This document shows positions 53,974-62,108 of a stretch of 64,000 nt of DNA, in pieces. Numbering within the stretch: the stretch's first letter is position 1; the number at the start of each line of letters is the position of its first letter. The DNA comes from Colwellia marinimaniae. GTDB taxonomy: Bacteria; Pseudomonadota; Gammaproteobacteria; Enterobacterales; Alteromonadaceae. The DNA is taken from positions 141,814-205,813 of the forward strand of contig NZ_BDQM01000005.1 in the NCBI RefSeq assembly GCF_002207865.1, in the 5' to 3' direction. The notes beneath the pieces were generated by a model that saw nothing but the letters and a program-made list of their open reading frames with translations, searched no databases and was not told where the DNA came from. The position numbers and the translations under genes were made by a program.

Positions 53974-54453
53974 TTAGTGAAATACTTCTCGGCTAAAGTG
54001 TAGTTGTTTACCAGACGTCATTAATGTTTTAAAGTCTTGCTGATTAACACAAAGTAGCGTTTCATGATCCCCAGCTTCTAGGTAAACTTTTGCTAGTTGA
54101 GTTAACTCTTGTTCACAAACCATACTCAGATGATAAGCGTCAGCTGCAGGCGGCACTGCACCCTGATTACAATCAGCGAAAACTTGATAGACTTCGTGCT
54201 CCTTCATTAATTGATAACTACCATGTAAATTTTCATTCAGTACTGACAGATTAATTTTATCAGCCGCGGGTAATATCGCCATTAATTTTTTGTCTTCGTG
54301 GTTTTTTAACAACACAGCCTTGGCTATTTGTTTTAATGATATGTTTGCCGTGATGGCAGTGCCTATAGAACTGTTACTGTGAAAGTGGTCAACTTCTTGG
54401 TAGGGAATACTTTTTTTATTCAAGTAACGGGTAAGTCTGGTTGAAATATTCAT
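53974..54453 (-). CDS. YbaK/ProX-type aminoacyl-tRNA deacylase
   Basis: 159 residues of the YbaK/prolyl-tRNA-synthetase-associated fold, which hydrolyses mischarged tRNAs such as Cys- or Ala-tRNA(Pro). It has SIGTAITANISLKQIAKAVLLKN, LMAILPAADKINLSVLNENL, the GAVPPAADAY loop (corresponding to the GxxPP substrate loop) and YLEAGDHETLLCVNQQDFKTLM. A stand-alone domain. The exact amino-acid specificity cannot be told from sequence. Confidence 0.85.
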   Translation of the reverse strand: MNISTRLTRYLNKKSIPYQEVDHFHSNSSIGTAITANISLKQIAKAVLLKNHEDKKLMAILPAADKINLSVLNENLHGSYQLMKEHEVYQVFADCNQGAVPPAADAYHLSMVCEQELTQLAKVYLEAGDHETLLCVNQQDFKTLMTSGKQLHFSREVFH

Positions 54454-54556
54454 ATAAACCTCGATACATTAAGTGCACTTATTACAGTATAGCCATATAT
54501 GCACCAACTTACTTACTAAGAATATTATGGTCAACCGGCGGGCCTAACAACGACAA

Positions 54557-54580
54557 AAAACGGCTACTAACCCGTTTTAT
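54557..54580 (-). terminator. Terminator of the HvfA-like gene
   Basis: On the minus strand, stem AAAACGG / CCGTTTT followed by TTG, with the T-run adjoining the stem. It lies 28 bases after the stop. Confidence 0.65.
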
Positions 54581-54605
54581 TGCTTAACTGAACATAAGTT
54601 AGTGT

Positions 54606-55010
54606 TTAACCACCACACTTTTTATTTTTGTCTTTCATTTTACCTTCACCACATTTACCTTCACCGCACTTGCCTTTTTTAGCCGCGTTCATTTTACCTT
54701 CGCCACATTTACCCTTGCTATGGTCTTTCATTTTACCTTCTCCGCATTTACCCTTACTGTGGTCTTTCATTTTACCTTCGCCACATTTACCCTTGCTGTG
54801 GTCTTTCATTTTACCTTCGCCACATTTACCCTTGCTATGGCCTTTCATCTTACCTTCACCACATTTACCCTCAGCGTGATCTGCAGCAATGGTTACTAAT
54901 TCATTTGCGGCAAAAGGGTTTGTCTCTGCTTTTGCTACATTACTAGCAAAAAGGCTAAAGGTAAGTAAGCCAAGTACCGCTGCTAGTGATGATGTCTTAA
55001 CTATATTCAT
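54606..55010 (-). CDS. HvfA-like Cys/Gly/Lys-rich repeat protein (possible RiPP metallophore precursor)
   Basis: 134 residues. It has a signal peptide (SSLAAVLGLLTFSLFASNVAKA, cleavage near residue 28), a short spacer, then a 13-residue repeat GKCGEGKMKDHSK in about five copies (residues 48-112) and a Cys-rich tail. It contains eight Cys, all in (E/K)GKCG or KCG context, at residues 50, 63, 76, 89, 102, 115, 120 and 132. Exported proteins with EGKCG repeats are the HvfA/bufferin class, whose cysteines are converted by HvfB (DUF692, MNIO) and HvfC enzymes into copper-binding groups. No hvfB or hvfC gene lies nearby, so modification here is an inference. Confidence 0.75.
   Translation of the reverse strand: MNIVKTSSLAAVLGLLTFSLFASNVAKAETNPFAANELVTIAADHAEGKCGEGKMKGHSKGKCGEGKMKDHSKGKCGEGKMKDHSKGKCGEGKMKDHSKGKCGEGKMNAAKKGKCGEGKCGEGKMKDKNKKCGG
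54649..54870 (-). repeat. 39-bp tandem repeat encoding GKCGEGKMKDHSK
   Basis: Near-identical 39-base units, head to tail, form the core of the HvfA-like gene. Silent differences between copies show selection for the peptide as well as recent duplication. Confidence 0.85.
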
Positions 55011-55150
55011 AATTTATTTCCTTTAATTTAGACTTGTATTTGGGTGTTCTCATGTTATTGAGATTTATTTATATGACTTTTTACATAGACCTGTGCGGCT
55101 AATTAAATCTTTCAATTTTTGATGGTTATATACTCAAAATTAAATCATAA

Positions 55151-55188
55151 AAAAACCAGCAGTATCAATAAAAGATATGCTGGTTTTT
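55151..55188. terminator. Terminator of the TonB2-type operon
   Basis: An 11-bp stem AAAAACCAGCA / TGCTGGTTTTT, with further TATC/GATA pairing inside, lies 36 bases after the TPR gene stop. The A/T tracts on both sides suggest it works in either direction. Confidence 0.8.
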
Positions 55189-55223
55189 AGTCGCACTGTT
55201 TAACTTAACGCTAAGCGTTCAAA

Positions 55224-56516
55224 TTAAATGCTAACCTTTTTTCTTTTAGCTGTTTCAACAATAAAGTTTTTCCAACCCTTGGCAGATTTACGAGTACCTG
55301 GGTATTTCATTGCTTTTTGAATAGCCGCATATGCTTGCTTGTATTTCTCAAGATAAAAATACGATTCAGCAATGCTCATATGAATTCGACCTTGGTTAGA
55401 TATATCAAGTTCAAGGGCTTTCTTCAAAGCAACAATAGCTTTAGAAAATTGTTCATCTTGTTTTAACAACATACCTTCTTTACGATAATGTTTAGCATTA
55501 TTGGTCATTTTGGCTAATTCACCATAATAACTTGCTGCTTTATCGATATGTTGTGCAGAATGCCAAGTATTGGCTAAAGTAGCGATATTCTTATCGTCAC
55601 GTTTAACCAGACCCGAAGCAATATGTTTTTCTAACAACAGAGCAGCCTTGTAAGGTGCTTCAGATTGTGAGTATAAACTTGCAAGTGTCTTTATCTGACC
55701 TTCTTTATTCAAGTGACCAAGTTTATAAGCTAAGTCTAGTGTTTGTACCGCTTTATCATAATCCTCAATGAGTAAATAAAACATTGGTAATTGAGTCCAC
55801 CACTGTTTATTTTCCGGAAAAAGTTGTATTACTGTCTCTAAAACCTTAACAGCTTCATTATACTTTTTACGCTCATAATAAGACGTAATTTTTAAGATAT
55901 ACGGGTTTTGATTAGGCTTATCAGCAAAAACAGCAATGGCTTTATCAGCTGGTTCAATCACTTTATCTAATTGGTTTGATGAGTAATAAGCATTAGCAAT
56001 TTTGATATAGGTTTGACCATCTTCTTTGCCAGTGAAGTCCATCCAAGCATAATAACTCTTCAACGCACCTTTATAGTCTTTGGTTTGCATTTGCATGTCA
56101 CCCAATAACCTTAAAGACTCGCTATGATCTAATGCATTAAGCAGATCAGGTTCTATAGCTAATTTAAGATAGTCAATGGTTTTTTGCTCATTATCACCTA
56201 ACGTAGCGTACATAAACGCAATCATACGGGCTACATAAGCTTTGTCATAAGATTTTGAAGTAGATATATCTAATAAAATAACTAGAGCATCTTTGACATT
56301 ATCTTCACTATAAGCTTCAAAAGCTTTTTGTACTTTCTTACCAACACGTTGGCCAACAAGATGTGACTTACGCTTCTTTTTCTCTGTTTTTTCCGCACCA
56401 GCAGCTTCTGCATAATTTACAAAGGGAGCTTGCGCAACAAGTAGTGAAGCGACAATAACAAGAGAAGTTGATAATTGTTTAAGTTTTAATTTTTTAAACA
56501 CTAATTTATTAAACAT
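55224..56516 (-). CDS. TPR-repeat protein of the TonB2-type operon
   Basis: 430 residues, exported (STSLVIVASLLVAQAPFVNYAEA) and made of TPR-like helical repeats from about residue 55 on (for example ALKSYYAWMDFTGKEDGQTYIKIANAYYSSNQLDKVIEPADKAI; FSKAIVALKKALELDISNQGRIHMSIAESYFYLEKYKQAYAAIQKAM). It ends the operon, 2 bases after tonB. Periplasmic TPR proteins are regularly encoded beside TtpC-type TonB systems and may scaffold the complex. No enzymatic motif is seen. Confidence 0.88.
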   Translation of the reverse strand: MFNKLVFKKLKLKQLSTSLVIVASLLVAQAPFVNYAEAAGAEKTEKKKRKSHLVGQRVGKKVQKAFEAYSEDNVKDALVILLDISTSKSYDKAYVARMIAFMYATLGDNEQKTIDYLKLAIEPDLLNALDHSESLRLLGDMQMQTKDYKGALKSYYAWMDFTGKEDGQTYIKIANAYYSSNQLDKVIEPADKAIAVFADKPNQNPYILKITSYYERKKYNEAVKVLETVIQLFPENKQWWTQLPMFYLLIEDYDKAVQTLDLAYKLGHLNKEGQIKTLASLYSQSEAPYKAALLLEKHIASGLVKRDDKNIATLANTWHSAQHIDKAASYYGELAKMTNNAKHYRKEGMLLKQDEQFSKAIVALKKALELDISNQGRIHMSIAESYFYLEKYKQAYAAIQKAMKYPGTRKSAKGWKNFIVETAKRKKVSI

Positions 56517-56518
56517 AA

Positions 56519-57133
56519 TTAATCACCTCCCATTTTGAAGTCAAGTTGAACCGTTAAGCCTGGACGACGTTGAGGTTTACCATCAACAATCTTCGGCTTG
56601 TACTTCCATTTTCTCAGTGCACGTCTGGCTTCTTTATCAAAGACACGTTTAGGTTTAGATTCTAATATCTTCACATCTTCAACACCACCTATTGCGTTGA
56701 TAGTAAAGGAAAGAATAACGTAACCTTCTTTGCCATCTCGAGCAGCTTGAATCGGGTACTTTGGTTCAATACGTACTATTGGTGTAGCATCACCATCACG
56801 CCCCATTCCGGCTCCAGGAGCAGACAAGCCCGTTGACGCACTTGACATCTGTACACTCGGCATATTGAAGTTTAAACCATCAGTATTATTGTTGGTTTCA
56901 GGCTCCGGTGTTTGCTGCTTCGGTGGCGTTTTAGGCGGCGGTGGCGGCGGTGGTGGTACACGGCGACGCTGTTGTGCTGCTGACTTTGGCGGCGTAGTAT
57001 TTACTTCTACAATAATACTCTCTAGCTGGTCGTCCTTGGTTCTATCTCCTGTAGAAACAAGGAATGCCATAAAAGAAAATAAGGTAAAAGTAACCGCTGC
57101 ACCTAGTAGTATCGATCCTAAAAAGCGAACCAT
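56519..57133 (-). CDS. tonB: TonB energy transducer (TonB2-type)
   Basis: 204 residues, shorter than classical E. coli TonB. It has one N-terminal membrane helix (FLGSILLGAAVTFTLFSFMAFLV), a proline-rich periplasmic spacer (RRRVPPPPPPPPKTPPKQQTPEPE) and the C-terminal TonB fold (PIVRIEPKYPIQAARDGKEGYVILSFTINAIGGVEDVKIL...KWKYKPKIVDG). It passes energy from ExbB/ExbD to TonB-dependent receptors such as the two in this window. It lies 4 bases after exbD in the operon. Confidence 0.94.
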   Translation of the reverse strand: MVRFLGSILLGAAVTFTLFSFMAFLVSTGDRTKDDQLESIIVEVNTTPPKSAAQQRRRVPPPPPPPPKTPPKQQTPEPETNNNTDGLNFNMPSVQMSSASTGLSAPGAGMGRDGDATPIVRIEPKYPIQAARDGKEGYVILSFTINAIGGVEDVKILESKPKRVFDKEARRALRKWKYKPKIVDGKPQRRPGLTVQLDFKMGGD

Positions 57134-57137
57134 ATTA

Positions 57138-57539
57138 CTACCCCTTCGTAGCCGCGATAGAAATTCGGTCTATGCCAGCGTCTTTAATTGCATCCATTAC
57201 AGTAACAACAACACCATGTTTGGCATTTTTGTCAGCTTGAATGATAACAACATCGGTCGGTTGCTCAGCAAGTAATTTTTCAATTCTTGCGCCAACACGT
57301 TCAATGTCCACTCGACCTTTATCTAACCAAATTTCACCATTTTCTTTGATTGCAATAAAGATGTTGGCATTTTTTTGCTTGGTTTGATTCGCCGCTTTAG
57401 GTTTATTTACTTCAATACCAGCTTCTTTAACAAAAGATGTGGTTACAATAAAGAAGATCAGCATGATAAATACGATGTCTAACATCGGTGTCATATCAAT
57501 CATTGCTTCTTCGTCCTCACGGATTTTTCTACGTGACAT
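57138..57539 (-). CDS. exbD: ExbD biopolymer transport protein
   Basis: 133 residues with a cytoplasmic basic N-terminus (SRRKIREDEEAMIDMTPMLD), one membrane helix carrying the essential Asp (MLDIVFIMLIFFIVTTSF), and a periplasmic ExbD/TolR domain (EIWLDKGRVDIERVGARIEKLLAEQPTDVVIIQADKNAKHGVVVTVMDAIKDAGI). It works with ExbB to use the proton gradient for TonB activation. Confidence 0.96.
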   Translation of the reverse strand: MSRRKIREDEEAMIDMTPMLDIVFIMLIFFIVTTSFVKEAGIEVNKPKAANQTKQKNANIFIAIKENGEIWLDKGRVDIERVGARIEKLLAEQPTDVVIIQADKNAKHGVVVTVMDAIKDAGIDRISIAATKG

Positions 57540-57551
57540 GATTAGTTCTCT

Positions 57552-58076
57552 CTAGTGATGAGGTAAACTGTCAACCAGTTTAGCCTTTGCTAGTTTAAGT
57601 TTAGCGTCTAGTCTTGTACTAAAAAACACACCTGATAACGCTGCTACCATACCCGCCATTGTCGGAATAGTTGCTTGCGATATACCAGCGGCCATTAGTC
57701 TCGGATTACCTGTACCTTGCTCTGCCATGACTTCAAATACGCCAATCATACCGGTTACTGTTCCCAGTAAGCCAATAAGAGGACACATAGCCACTAAGGT
57801 TTTAATGGTAATCATATTCTTTTCGAGTAATTCTGCTGCTTCGGAGATCCAAGTTTCTCTAATTCGATGTGCATACCAAGACGTAGTGTCTGTACGAGCT
57901 TCCCAATTAGAGATAATACTTTCTCTAAGTTTTGGGTACTCTGATGTTAAGAACCAAAAGCGCTCAATCATCAGTATCCACATTAATAAGAGTGCGAAGG
58001 CAACAGCGTAAAGTACGTTACCGCCAGTCGCAATAAAACCCCTGACAGATTCCCAAAGCTCTATCAGGAATAACAT
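57552..58076 (-). CDS. exbB: ExbB/TolQ-family proton channel protein
   Basis: 174 residues, three membrane helices. It has the MotA/TolQ/ExbB core (ITIKTLVAMCPLIGLLGTVTGMIGVFEVMAEQGTGNPRLMAAGISQATIPTMAGMVAALSGVFF). It starts by overlapping the upstream TtpC-like stop in a TAATG. It is the channel partner of ExbD. Confidence 0.95.
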   Translation of the reverse strand: MLFLIELWESVRGFIATGGNVLYAVAFALLLMWILMIERFWFLTSEYPKLRESIISNWEARTDTTSWYAHRIRETWISEAAELLEKNMITIKTLVAMCPLIGLLGTVTGMIGVFEVMAEQGTGNPRLMAAGISQATIPTMAGMVAALSGVFFSTRLDAKLKLAKAKLVDSLPHH

Positions 58077-59425
58077 TATTTAGACCCCTTCTCAGCAATC
58101 GCTGCAATTAACCCGGCGCTTTGCTCGTCTAGTTTTTGTAATACTGACTTACTCTTACCGGCAACAACTGAGTGGATTAAGATAAGTGGTAATGCACAAA
58201 TCAAACCTAATGCTGTAGTAACAAGCGCCAGAGAGATATCACCCGCCATAATTTTCGGATCACCAGTACCAAATAAGGTAATGGTTTGGAAAGTCATGAT
58301 CATACCGATTACTGTACCTAATAGACCCATAAGCGGGGCAATAGCAGCAAACATTTTGATCAAGTTAACACCACGGTCAACTTTTGGCGTTTCCCGAAGG
58401 ATGGCTTCATCAAGTTTTAATTCTAATGTTTCAGCATCTACATTTTGATTATCATAGAAAACTTTAAGCAAACGACCTAGAGGGTTGTTTTCATTAGGTT
58501 TATCAAGATTTTTCTCTTGTGTTTTAATGCGAGAAGTCATACCACCTAAAACGATTAAACGCTCAGCAGCAATAAGAAGACCGACAATAAATAATACTGT
58601 GATAGCGTAACCAACTTCTTTACCTTCATGGAAGAATTCTTGAACAGTTTTCTTACGTGTTTCTAAAGCTAAGATAGCACCTCGTGAAGGATCAACATAT
58701 ACAGGGGCATAACCAGAAGTAATAGTGAAGAAATCAGCTGCTGTTTCGGCAATGAAACTTGCTGGTTGCTTAGGTAAAGGTTGAACTTGACCAACTTCAT
58801 CGTTATAAGTTAAAAAACCTGTTTCAGAAATTAAGTTAAAGGCACCAATACGGATGATTGTTTCCGTAGATTTAGTACCATCAAGTTTAGTTACTTCTAC
58901 ACTGAAACGAGAAACCTTACCAGATTCAGTCATTTCGGTTTGTAAAGCAAACCATAATTCTTCTAAATCGCTTAAACTTGGGATTTCTTTAGAGTTAGCG
59001 ATACGGCTAAGTGCAGCACCACGATTAGGAAATTCAGCACTAACAATAGAAGTACTGATTTGACCATAAGCATTGGCAGCCGCAGCACGACTCACACCAA
59101 ACATTTCACCTAAAGTGCCAGTTGCATTGTCTAATTCAACTTCTTTTTGCCCTAAGGTTATTTCATTTGCCGCATAGGCTTTCATTAAACGTTTGTTACG
59201 CGCTTCCTGAGTCGACAACTCATTTTTTGCTTTATTTAATAAGGCTTGCTTATCACTACGAGCAGATAAAAATTCAGCTTCACGTTTTTTATCAAGTTTT
59301 GCTTCAGATACACGATCAGCTTTTACTTGCTTTAACAAGTCATCTAACGAGTTAGCTTGTGTGGTTGTGATCATGCCTACCGTCATAATCGCTGCAAGGG
59401 ATAAGAAATTTATAACTTTTTTCAT
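58076..59425 (-). CDS. TtpC-like MotA/TolQ/ExbB protein with periplasmic N-terminal extension
   Basis: 449 residues, more than twice the length of ExbB. A signal sequence (FLSLAAIMTVGMITTTQA) is followed by a coiled-coil of about 80 residues (LLKQVKADRVSEAKLDKKREAEFLSA...NKAKNELSTQEARNKRLMKAY) and a mixed periplasmic domain, then the ExbB core (VDRGVNLIKMFAAIAPLMGLLGTVIGMIMTFQTITLFGTGDPKIMAGDISLALVTTALGLICALPLI). This matches TtpC of Vibrio TonB2 systems, which is required in addition to ExbB for iron and other uptake. Start and stop overlap both neighbours by TAATG junctions. Confidence 0.92.
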   Translation of the reverse strand: MKKVINFLSLAAIMTVGMITTTQANSLDDLLKQVKADRVSEAKLDKKREAEFLSARSDKQALLNKAKNELSTQEARNKRLMKAYAANEITLGQKEVELDNATGTLGEMFGVSRAAAANAYGQISTSIVSAEFPNRGAALSRIANSKEIPSLSDLEELWFALQTEMTESGKVSRFSVEVTKLDGTKSTETIIRIGAFNLISETGFLTYNDEVGQVQPLPKQPASFIAETAADFFTITSGYAPVYVDPSRGAILALETRKKTVQEFFHEGKEVGYAITVLFIVGLLIAAERLIVLGGMTSRIKTQEKNLDKPNENNPLGRLLKVFYDNQNVDAETLELKLDEAILRETPKVDRGVNLIKMFAAIAPLMGLLGTVIGMIMTFQTITLFGTGDPKIMAGDISLALVTTALGLICALPLILIHSVVAGKSKSVLQKLDEQSAGLIAAIAEKGSK

Positions 59426-60204
59426 TATTTTGCTCCTGCTGCAAATACTGGTAATTTAGTTAAATCCATTGGCAATTGTTTTTTCGCCATACGAATTGCA
59501 TCAGTAATAGGTTTTAAATATTCATCACCTAACTCTTCCCATGCGCGACTTTTATTATTCCATAACCAAGATTGTTTAGCATCAAGAGACTGTGCAACAA
59601 GAGCAATACGACCCATATGGACAAAATCAGTAGTTAAAGTACGACTACCTAAATCAAGTTCGCCTTGATACGCAGCAAAAATAGTACCGTAACCGGATTC
59701 AATTTCATAAGCTTCAAGCACTAAACGAAACTGCTCAGAAACTGTTACATTTGAATCTTCCATTACGCTACGTAAATTAGCAACACGCTCTTTACGAAGT
59801 ACAAGATTCATCGGTACATCTAATTCAATGAATTTTTCAAGCGAGTCAATCATTTTGTACATTAATGGTACAACACCTTGCTTGATTTTATCGATACTAT
59901 CAATTTGTCTTTGCAAAGAAACAAGAGTGTTTTTTTGATCGTCAACCATACGTTGTACATGGTCGTTATAACCACCTAATACGTCAGCAGAATCAACAGT
60001 ATTACGGTATTCCCCAAGAAGCTCTTGCGTTTGCTCGTAAATATTAGTGACTTTAGCTTGTGACTTTGCAGATTGCTTGAAGATTTTCGCTTCAGCTTTT
60101 TGAAGGTCTGTTAGTGCATCAGCAGCAGCGATGTTGCTACCAGCTAGTGCTAGTGCGCCAATCATCGCTGTGGCGATGAGGCTTTTCTTACTTACTTTGG
60201 ACAT
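59425..60204 (-). CDS. DUF3450 periplasmic protein, first gene of the TonB2-type operon
   Basis: About 259 residues, exported (SLIATAMIGALALAGSNIAAADA), with a long coiled-coil (LQKAEAKIFKQSAKSQAKVTNIYEQTQELL...VQRMVDDQKNTLVSLQRQIDSIDKI) and the DUF3450 body (IELDVPMNLVLRKERVANLRSVMEDSNVTVSEQFRLVLEAYEIESGYGTIFAAYQGEL). The family is known for its fixed place at the head of these operons, with no defined biochemistry. I choose the ATG at 60204. A TTG three codons upstream is also in frame. Confidence 0.92.
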   Translation of the reverse strand: MSKVSKKSLIATAMIGALALAGSNIAAADALTDLQKAEAKIFKQSAKSQAKVTNIYEQTQELLGEYRNTVDSADVLGGYNDHVQRMVDDQKNTLVSLQRQIDSIDKIKQGVVPLMYKMIDSLEKFIELDVPMNLVLRKERVANLRSVMEDSNVTVSEQFRLVLEAYEIESGYGTIFAAYQGELDLGSRTLTTDFVHMGRIALVAQSLDAKQSWLWNNKSRAWEELGDEYLKPITDAIRMAKKQLPMDLTKLPVFAAGAK

Positions 60205-60369
60205 AGTTCCCAACCATTGCTATTTTAATCTTAATAACAAAATATTTGTTATCACGAATATAAAAGTCTGTCTTTTTTAAAATGTAACTTTTTATGAATA
60301 CAACTGAGCAATAGTCCCAAATGACAGCAAGGCTGTCAAGCTGAGACTTTAAAACTTGGAGTATTATAT

Positions 60370-60548
60370 TTTAGTGTTAACCACTTGATTAACACTAAAC
60401 TGTATCGTTTTGCTAACAAAATTACTCAGCTTAGCTTAATAAGCTGAGGGACAAAAATTTTGTAGAAGTATGTTTTACTAACATCTTCGTAGTAAGTCAA
60501 ATTTATTTCAATAAATTGGTGTTTAAAGATACACTTTCTATGTGTATC
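60370..60548. other. Cluster of three hairpins upstream of the TonB2-type operon
   Basis: The 840-base gap (60205-61047) has no convincing gene. It holds three clean inverted repeats: TTTAGTGTTAA / TTAACACTAAA (60370-60399), CTCAGCTTA / TAAGCTGAG (60425-60448) and GATACAC / GTGTATC (60528-60548). A short GTTTA pentamer run lies at 60831-60852. They may be terminator, leader or regulator sites. Confidence 0.4.
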
Positions 60549-61047
60549 ATCGATTTTGACTAATTTAGAGAGGAAACTCATATTGAACGTCACTAAAAAA
60601 ATAGACAAAATTGATGTTTTCTATCTTTTATCGATGACCAGATAAACTTGCACAGTGGAGGTTGCGTAAAACTTTATAGCAAGAGATACTTGATTGTAAT
60701 ATAAAGCACATTATCGCCATTTTCGTTGATAGTCAGAATCCCGATGATCTTTCTGAAAATAGATCCTGCCTCGAACAATGAGAAACATATTACAGATGGT
60801 ATGTTATCAATATTAAAAAAAATAACGTTAAAGTTTAGTTTAGTTTAGTTTATATGAGCAAAACTTATCCTTTTCAATTTTGCTCTATTCAAATCAGTCA
60901 TAGTACTGACTCTAGTATGCATTAAATATTTTTTAAGCTGTTTTTAACCAAATGATAGTAATGGCTGAGACTATCATCGAGTTAGTTACTAGAAATAACC
61001 TCAAATGCTGCCCCTGATTATTTATTATAAGAATATATGTGGTGAAG

Positions 61048-61301
61048 TTAGTCATCATCTAATGCATCAAACAAAGGCTGTAAATGCTCTTGGTACTTAT
61101 GCCAAACACCTACAGAACTGGTATAGATTGGCTTACGTACTTGTACTGCGCTAGCCATAGTGATCGTCGATTTACTTTTATTAAATTTAAGACATTTGCT
61201 CAGCCAATCTAAATCACAAGTAGCAATTAACTTTCTAATTTCAAGCTCTGGATTACTAACCAATGACTCGTAATGTACATCATAAATAGGTGAGCGTCCG
61301 A
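61048..61301 (-). pseudogene. C-terminal fragment of a sulfotransferase-like gene, truncated by IS66
   Basis: Readable frame of about 84 residues: SPIYDVHYESLVSNPELEIRKLIATCDLDWLSKCLKF...ASAVQVRKPIYTSSVGVWHKYQEHLQPLFDAL. The YDVHYESLV-NPE and RKPIYTSSVGVWHKYQEHL segments are typical of the 3' end of PF13469-type sulfotransferases, often found with TPR domains. The codons stop at the IS66 terminus (about 61302), so the N-terminal part, including the PAPS-binding loop, is lost. Confidence 0.75.
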
Positions 61302-61367
61302 GTAAATGCATCTAACAAATGATCCTTCGTTTACGTAAATTACTTCAAAACTATTTTGGAGAAATTT

Positions 61368-61667
61368 ATGGGAATTATGCGCAGCCAAGTTCAATGGCAA
61401 AACATTTTCAAAGAACAAGAAAACAGTGGCTTAACCATCGTTGGTTATTGTCGTCAACATGAAATATCTACGGCGACTTTTTACGCTTGTCGTAAAAAGT
61501 TAGGCATGAACCAAAGCGCTTTTATTCAAGCAAAAATAACACAACAAGTTTAAGTATTTTCGCTCCCTGAGCCAATATGTTTAAACATTGGCAATGTATC
61601 TCTTACCTTGCCGAGTACTACTCCCGCACCTTATTTAGCGCAGTTATTACGTGAGTTTATTGGATGA
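61368..61667 (+). pseudogene. IS66 TnpA with in-frame stop codon
   Basis: The ATG at 61368 has a GGAG site 9 bases upstream. The first 61 codons encode a helix-turn-helix protein (MRSQVQWQNIFKEQENSGLTIVGYCRQHEISTATFYACRKKL). A TAA occurs at 61551, but the same frame continues with TnpA-like sequence (FSLPEPICLNIGNVSLTLP...LLREFIG) to a TGA at 61665 that overlaps the tnpB start by 4 bases. The natural gene would be 99 codons, so a nonsense mutation (or read-through codon) splits it. Confidence 0.75.
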
Positions 61668-62011
61668 ACATATTCTCTGATGCCCCTGAGGTATTTATTC
61701 ATACTCAGTTTGTTGATTTTCGAAAATCAATTAATGGCTTAGTGGGAATTGTTGAAGCTGAACTTGCTCGTGATGCTTATACTGGCACCTTATTTGTATT
61801 TTGTAACAAATCCAAAGACAAACTTAAAATTCTGTATTGGGATAAAACCGGGTTTGCTCTTTGGTACAAACGCTTAGAAAAACAGAAGTTCAAATGGCCA
61901 ACTAAACACTCGAGTAAGGAGTTTGAATTAACCCATCAACAACTGAGCTGGTTATTATCTGGATATGACGTACTTGGTCATGAGCCACTACACTATCAAT
62001 CATTGATCTAA
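61664..62011 (+). CDS. tnpB: IS66 TnpB (IS66 Orf2-like protein)
   Basis: 115 residues matching the IS66 accessory protein: VFIHTQFVDFRKSINGLVGIVEAEL, GTLFVFCNKSKDKLKILYWDKTGFALWYKRLEKQKFKWP and the closing QLSWLLSGYDVLG. It is needed with TnpA and TnpC for IS66 transposition. The ATG overlaps the residual tnpA stop (ATGA). Confidence 0.93.
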   Translation: MNIFSDAPEVFIHTQFVDFRKSINGLVGIVEAELARDAYTGTLFVFCNKSKDKLKILYWDKTGFALWYKRLEKQKFKWPTKHSSKEFELTHQQLSWLLSGYDVLGHEPLHYQSLI

Positions 62012-62108
62012 AGAGTCATTTATTTCAGTCAACGATCGTGTACGTAAGTCCTTATCCTATTTGCATTTCAAAGATGATTGGTCTTGTTTTAATTGCTAAA
62101 CTAGGTTG

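Noticed and set aside
54649..54870. 39-bp repeats considered as a CRISPR array
   Set aside because: They encode a repeated peptide with no spacers.
54628..54879. Open frame opposite the HvfA-like gene with repeated LPSPHLPLLWSFI units
   Set aside because: Antisense shadow of the repeat region; no ribosome binding site.
60660..60780. Short frame reading IIAIFVDSQNPDDLSENRSCLEQ in the gap upstream of the TonB operon
   Set aside because: No start codon with a binding site and no recognised family; possible gene remnant but unsupported.
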